Part shown: positions 14,203 to 16,762 of the stretch, piece by piece
How positions within the stretch are numbered: position 1 is the stretch's first letter
Layout of the letters: each line of letters starts with the position of its first letter
Source of the DNA: Prevotellaceae bacterium UBA6858
Lineage (GTDB): Bacteria; Bacteroidota; Bacteroidia; Bacteroidales; Bacteroidaceae
NCBI GenBank assembly: GCA_002451695.1
Contig: DKDC01000003.1
Location: forward strand, 8,309 to 25,070
DNA length: 16,762 nucleotides
Reading direction: 5' to 3'
Made by a program: the position numbers and the translations under genes
Notes under the pieces: model-generated
Database searches by the model: none
What the model saw: the letters and a program-made list of their open reading frames with translations, nothing else
Told to the model about the DNA's origin: nothing

Positions 14203-16365
14203 CTATGCCTCCGCCTCGGCGTTCTCTTTCTCAAACGCCGTGATAAGTTTCTGCTGAACGTCCGTGGGCACAAGCTCGTAGCTTGAGAACTTCATGCTGA
14301 ACGCGCCGCGTCCGCCTGTGATGCTGCTGAGCGTGGTGGAATAGTTCGACATCTCAGCCAAAGGCACACGCGCCGTGAGCTTCTGGTATCCCTTTTCGGC
14401 GTCCATTCCCATGATTATGGCGCGGCGTCCCTGAAGGTCGCTCATGGTGTCGCCCATATAGTCGGCTGGAACAAGCACCTCAACATCGTAAATAGGTTCG
14501 AGGATTTTCGGGCCTGCGTCCTTGAACGCCGTGCTGAAAGCGTTGCGTCCGGCAAGCGTGAACGATATTTCGTTTGAATCAACAGGGTGCATCTTTCCGT
14601 CGTAAACAATCACCCTCACGTCGCGGGCGTATGAGCCTGTGAGCGGGCCGCGCTCCATTCTTCCCATAACGCCTTTGAGTATAGCCGGCATGAAACGCGC
14701 GTCAATCGCGCCGCCGACAACGGAGTTCACAAACTCGAGCTTTCCGCCCCATTCAAGTTCCACGACCTCCGTGGAGCGCGGGGTTATGCGGTACTCCTGT
14801 CCGCCGAACTTGTATGACTGTTTCACCGGCTCGCCCTCCACGAGCGGCTCTATGATAAGATGCACTTCGCCAAACTGGCCCGCGCCGCCGCTTTGCTTCT
14901 TGTGGCGGTAGTCGGCACGCGCCGCCTTGGTTATCGTCTCGCGGTAGGGTATTCTCGGCTCGCCGTACTCTATTTGTATCCTGTCGTTGTTCTCAAGCCT
15001 CCACTTCAAAGTGCGCAAATGGAACTCTCCCTGCCCGTGCACAAGAGTCTGGCGCAATTCCTTGCTCTGTTCCACAACCCATGTCGGATCTTCCTCGTGC
15101 ATTCTCGTGAGTGCCGCCATCATCTTCTCGGTCTCGCTCTCGTTCACAGCCTTTATGGAACGCGAATATTTGTATTCGGGATATTTTATGAAGTTGAAGC
15201 GGTAGTCGCAATCCTTGCCGTTGAGCGTGTTTCCAAGGCGCACGTCCTTAAGTTTCACCGTGCATCCTATGTCGCCGGCAACCATTTCGCTGACTTTTTC
15301 GCGCAACGAACCGGAAGGCGAGAATATCTGCGCGATTCTTTCCTTTGAGCCACGGTCGGCGTTGTCGAGGTCGTCGCCCTCGTGAACAGTCCCGCTCATC
15401 ACCTTGAAGTATTGCACCTCTCCTATGTGCGGCTCCAACCCGGTCTTGAAAAAATATATTGACGTGGGGCCTTTTGCGTCGGGAACTATCGCCTTTCCCG
15501 CCGTATTCACCACAGGCGGCATTTCGTCAACAAACGGCACAACGTTGCCAAGGAACTCCATCATGCGGCGCACGCCCATATCCTTGCTTGCGCAAACGCA
15601 GAACACCGGGTATATGCTTTGGGTTATAAGCCCCTTGCGTATTCCCTCGCGCATTTCGTCCTCAGTAAGGCTTTCGGTGTCGAAAAACTTTTCCATCAGC
15701 GTCTCATCGTTTTCCGCCGCATTCTCAACGAGCCTTGCGTGCCACTCCTTTGCCTTTTCCATTTGGTCGGCGGGAATTTCCTCGATAACAGGTGCGCCGC
15801 CTTCGGGCTTCCACGAATATTTCTTCATGAGCAGCACATCGATCATCGAGTTGAAGTCAGGCCCTGTCTTTATCGGGAACTGCACGGGTGTTACCTTTTC
15901 GCCGTGGACTGAACGGAGCTGCGCAATGATGTTGTCGTAGTCGCATTTTTCATCGTCAAGGCGGTTTATCAGGAATATCACGGGCTTGTTGAGTTTTTCG
16001 CAATAGCGGAAATGGTTCTGCGTGGTAACTTCAACGCCGTTCTGACCGTTGATCATTATCACCGCAGTGTCGGTTACGCTCAAAGCCGTTATCGTAGCCC
16101 CGATAAAGTCGTCAGAACCCGGACAGTCGATGAAATTCAGCTTCTTGCCGTTCCATTCCGTGTGGAATGGGGTGGAGAACACCGAATATCCGTATTCCTG
16201 CTCCACTGGGAAGTAGTCGCTCACTGTGTTCTTGGCGGTAATTCTTCCGCGACGCTGAATCTGACCACTTTCATAAAGCAAAGCCTCGGTGAGAGTGGTC
16301 TTGCCCGAGCCGTCGCTGCCCAACAAACTGATGTTCTTGATTTCCTTTGTTTGATATACTTTCAT
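14203..16365 (-). CDS. fusA2: EF-G paralogue (EF-G2 type) with altered GTPase switch II
   Basis: A 720-residue translation factor with all EF-G domains in order. The G domain has a P-loop GSDGSGKT (residues 16-23), switch II DCPGSDDF (80-87) and NRLD (134-137). Later come domain III, domain IV (IPYRETI ... QSGGAGQFGEVHL) and domain V (from about 624, VEVLVPADYMGD). In canonical EF-G the switch II reads DTPGHVDF; here Ser84 replaces the His needed for GTP hydrolysis, and the P-loop also departs from GHIDAGKT. From established work, as I recall it, a Bacteroides thetaiotaomicron EF-G paralogue lacks GTPase activity and supports translation during nutrient limitation in the gut; this gene fits that type. 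It stands alone, with a hairpin terminator downstream. No well-matched promoter was found upstream. Confidence 0.9.
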   Translation of the reverse strand: MKVYQTKEIKNISLLGSDGSGKTTLTEALLYESGQIQRRGRITAKNTVSDYFPVEQEYGYSVFSTPFHTEWNGKKLNFIDCPGSDDFIGATITALSVTDTAVIMINGQNGVEVTTQNHFRYCEKLNKPVIFLINRLDDEKCDYDNIIAQLRSVHGEKVTPVQFPIKTGPDFNSMIDVLLMKKYSWKPEGGAPVIEEIPADQMEKAKEWHARLVENAAENDETLMEKFFDTESLTEDEMREGIRKGLITQSIYPVFCVCASKDMGVRRMMEFLGNVVPFVDEMPPVVNTAGKAIVPDAKGPTSIYFFKTGLEPHIGEVQYFKVMSGTVHEGDDLDNADRGSKERIAQIFSPSGSLREKVSEMVAGDIGCTVKLKDVRLGNTLNGKDCDYRFNFIKYPEYKYSRSIKAVNESETEKMMAALTRMHEEDPTWVVEQSKELRQTLVHGQGEFHLRTLKWRLENNDRIQIEYGEPRIPYRETITKAARADYRHKKQSGGAGQFGEVHLIIEPLVEGEPVKQSYKFGGQEYRITPRSTEVVELEWGGKLEFVNSVVGGAIDARFMPAILKGVMGRMERGPLTGSYARDVRVIVYDGKMHPVDSNEISFTLAGRNAFSTAFKDAGPKILEPIYDVEVLVPADYMGDTMSDLQGRRAIIMGMDAEKGYQKLTARVPLAEMSNYSTTLSSITGGRGAFSMKFSSYELVPTDVQQKLITAFEKENAEAEA

Positions 16366-16580
16366 GATACGTTTATTTTTAGGGTTTATTTTTCAGGTTG
16401 CGAAGCACATCTCTCTGCGTTTCGGCTTGCAATTTGCGAAAAATATTCGAAACAGACAACTTTTGAAGCCGTTTTTTTCCGTTTTCGCGCAGCGGCAATT
16501 AATATTATGCGAGTTCGGGACAAAGGACTTCTTAAATTCGTACAGAATTGCGCAGTTTTGCCATATTCCCGCAATGGCCT

Positions 16581-16652
16581 GTCATGCATATGCAACGCTT
16601 TTCGGGCGGCGGCGCACAGGGCGTATGCAATGCGCCACTGCAAATGGCACAC
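16581..16652 (+). repeat. Half-copy of GC-rich foldback repeat
   Basis: Positions 16601-16650 (TTCGGGCGGCGGCGCACAGG, then GCGTATGCAATGCGCCACTG) align with the right half of the foldback at 5342-5390 with scattered differences and the same order. The opposite arm is not visible here. Confidence 0.65.
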
Positions 16653-16703
16653 TCACCAAAGCCGCCGCTCTTTTCAAAGCCCCGCCAAAACCACATTTGA
16701 TGC

Positions 16704-16762
16704 AAAAAAAACTACGTCCTATGTAGGAAAAATTATGTCTGACATAATTCAAACTACATCAG
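16704..16762 (+). repeat. AT-rich unit repeat, copy D (cut by window end)
   Basis: The segment from AAAAAAACTACGTCC through AATTATGTCTGACATAATT to CAAACTACATCAG matches copies A-C. Here the inner inverted repeat AATTATGTC-T-GACATAATT is perfect. The T-rich end of the repeat would lie beyond the window. Confidence 0.78.

Larger units (their letters stand above)
16366..16762. other. Upstream region of the EF-G paralogue, to window end
   Basis: A 397-bp stretch without a supported gene. It holds a half-copy of the GC-rich foldback family (16581-16652) and the beginning of AT-rich repeat copy D (from about 16704). I found no exact TAnnTTTG box on the minus strand; the nearest is a one-mismatch TATTTTTC at 16445-16438 without a -33 match. 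The 5' signals of the gene below remain unresolved. Confidence 0.65.

Noticed and set aside
16438..16445. Promoter -7 box for the EF-G paralogue
   Set aside because: It has one mismatch to TAnnTTTG and no TTTG at the expected upstream distance.

Overview
The window reads as chromosomal DNA from a gut-type Bacteroidales bacterium. Three things support this. Promoters have the Bacteroidetes form (TTTG, about 20 nt, TAnnTTTG) and start codons lack Shine-Dalgarno sequences. The gene set is typical: an EF-G2-like EF-G paralogue, an S9B dipeptidyl peptidase, a long purM next to prfA, and rubrerythrin. The genus cannot be fixed from sequence alone.

Region 1 (1-3734, + strand) is the unusual part. 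Two tandem cassettes share one plan: a nearly identical ~165-nt untranslated leader, a nearly identical ~19-residue N-terminal peptide, a Gly-Ser/Gly-Cys tract, and then an unrelated C-terminal domain. Directly downstream of each (1 or 13 bp) is a protein with a signal peptide, then a near-identical GC-rich terminator. Cassette 2 carries a HExxH metallopeptidase-like domain and an LRR-like partner. Cassette 1 carries an unrecognised domain and a Lys-rich partner with a Cys cluster. The layout resembles a polymorphic secreted effector family with paired immunity or companion proteins, but that function is inference. A DUF6734-like, GT-A-type glycosyltransferase candidate (3760-5166) follows and could act on the serine-rich tracts.

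Region 2 (5167-5721) is non-coding and holds a GC-rich foldback element, a degenerate relative of it, and one copy of an AT-rich repeat family. A ZIP metal transporter (5722-6504) follows on the + strand, with its own promoter and a hairpin terminator shared with convergent prfA.

Region 3 (6580-10427, - strand) is a probable operon read from a well-matched promoter at 10507-10476: TPM-domain membrane protein, LemA, PurM-like AIR synthase, release factor 1. Gaps are 44, 13 and 2 bp. Region 4 (10882-13680, - strand) holds an S9B dipeptidyl peptidase and rubrerythrin 54 bp after it. Region 5 (14203-16365, - strand) is an EF-G paralogue that has Ser where canonical EF-G has its catalytic switch II His.

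Four same-orientation copies of a ~105-bp AT-rich repeat, built of degenerate ~21-bp units, lie between genes at about 5428, 10570, 13928 and 16704 (the last cut by the window end). Two of them lie next to the GC-rich foldback family.
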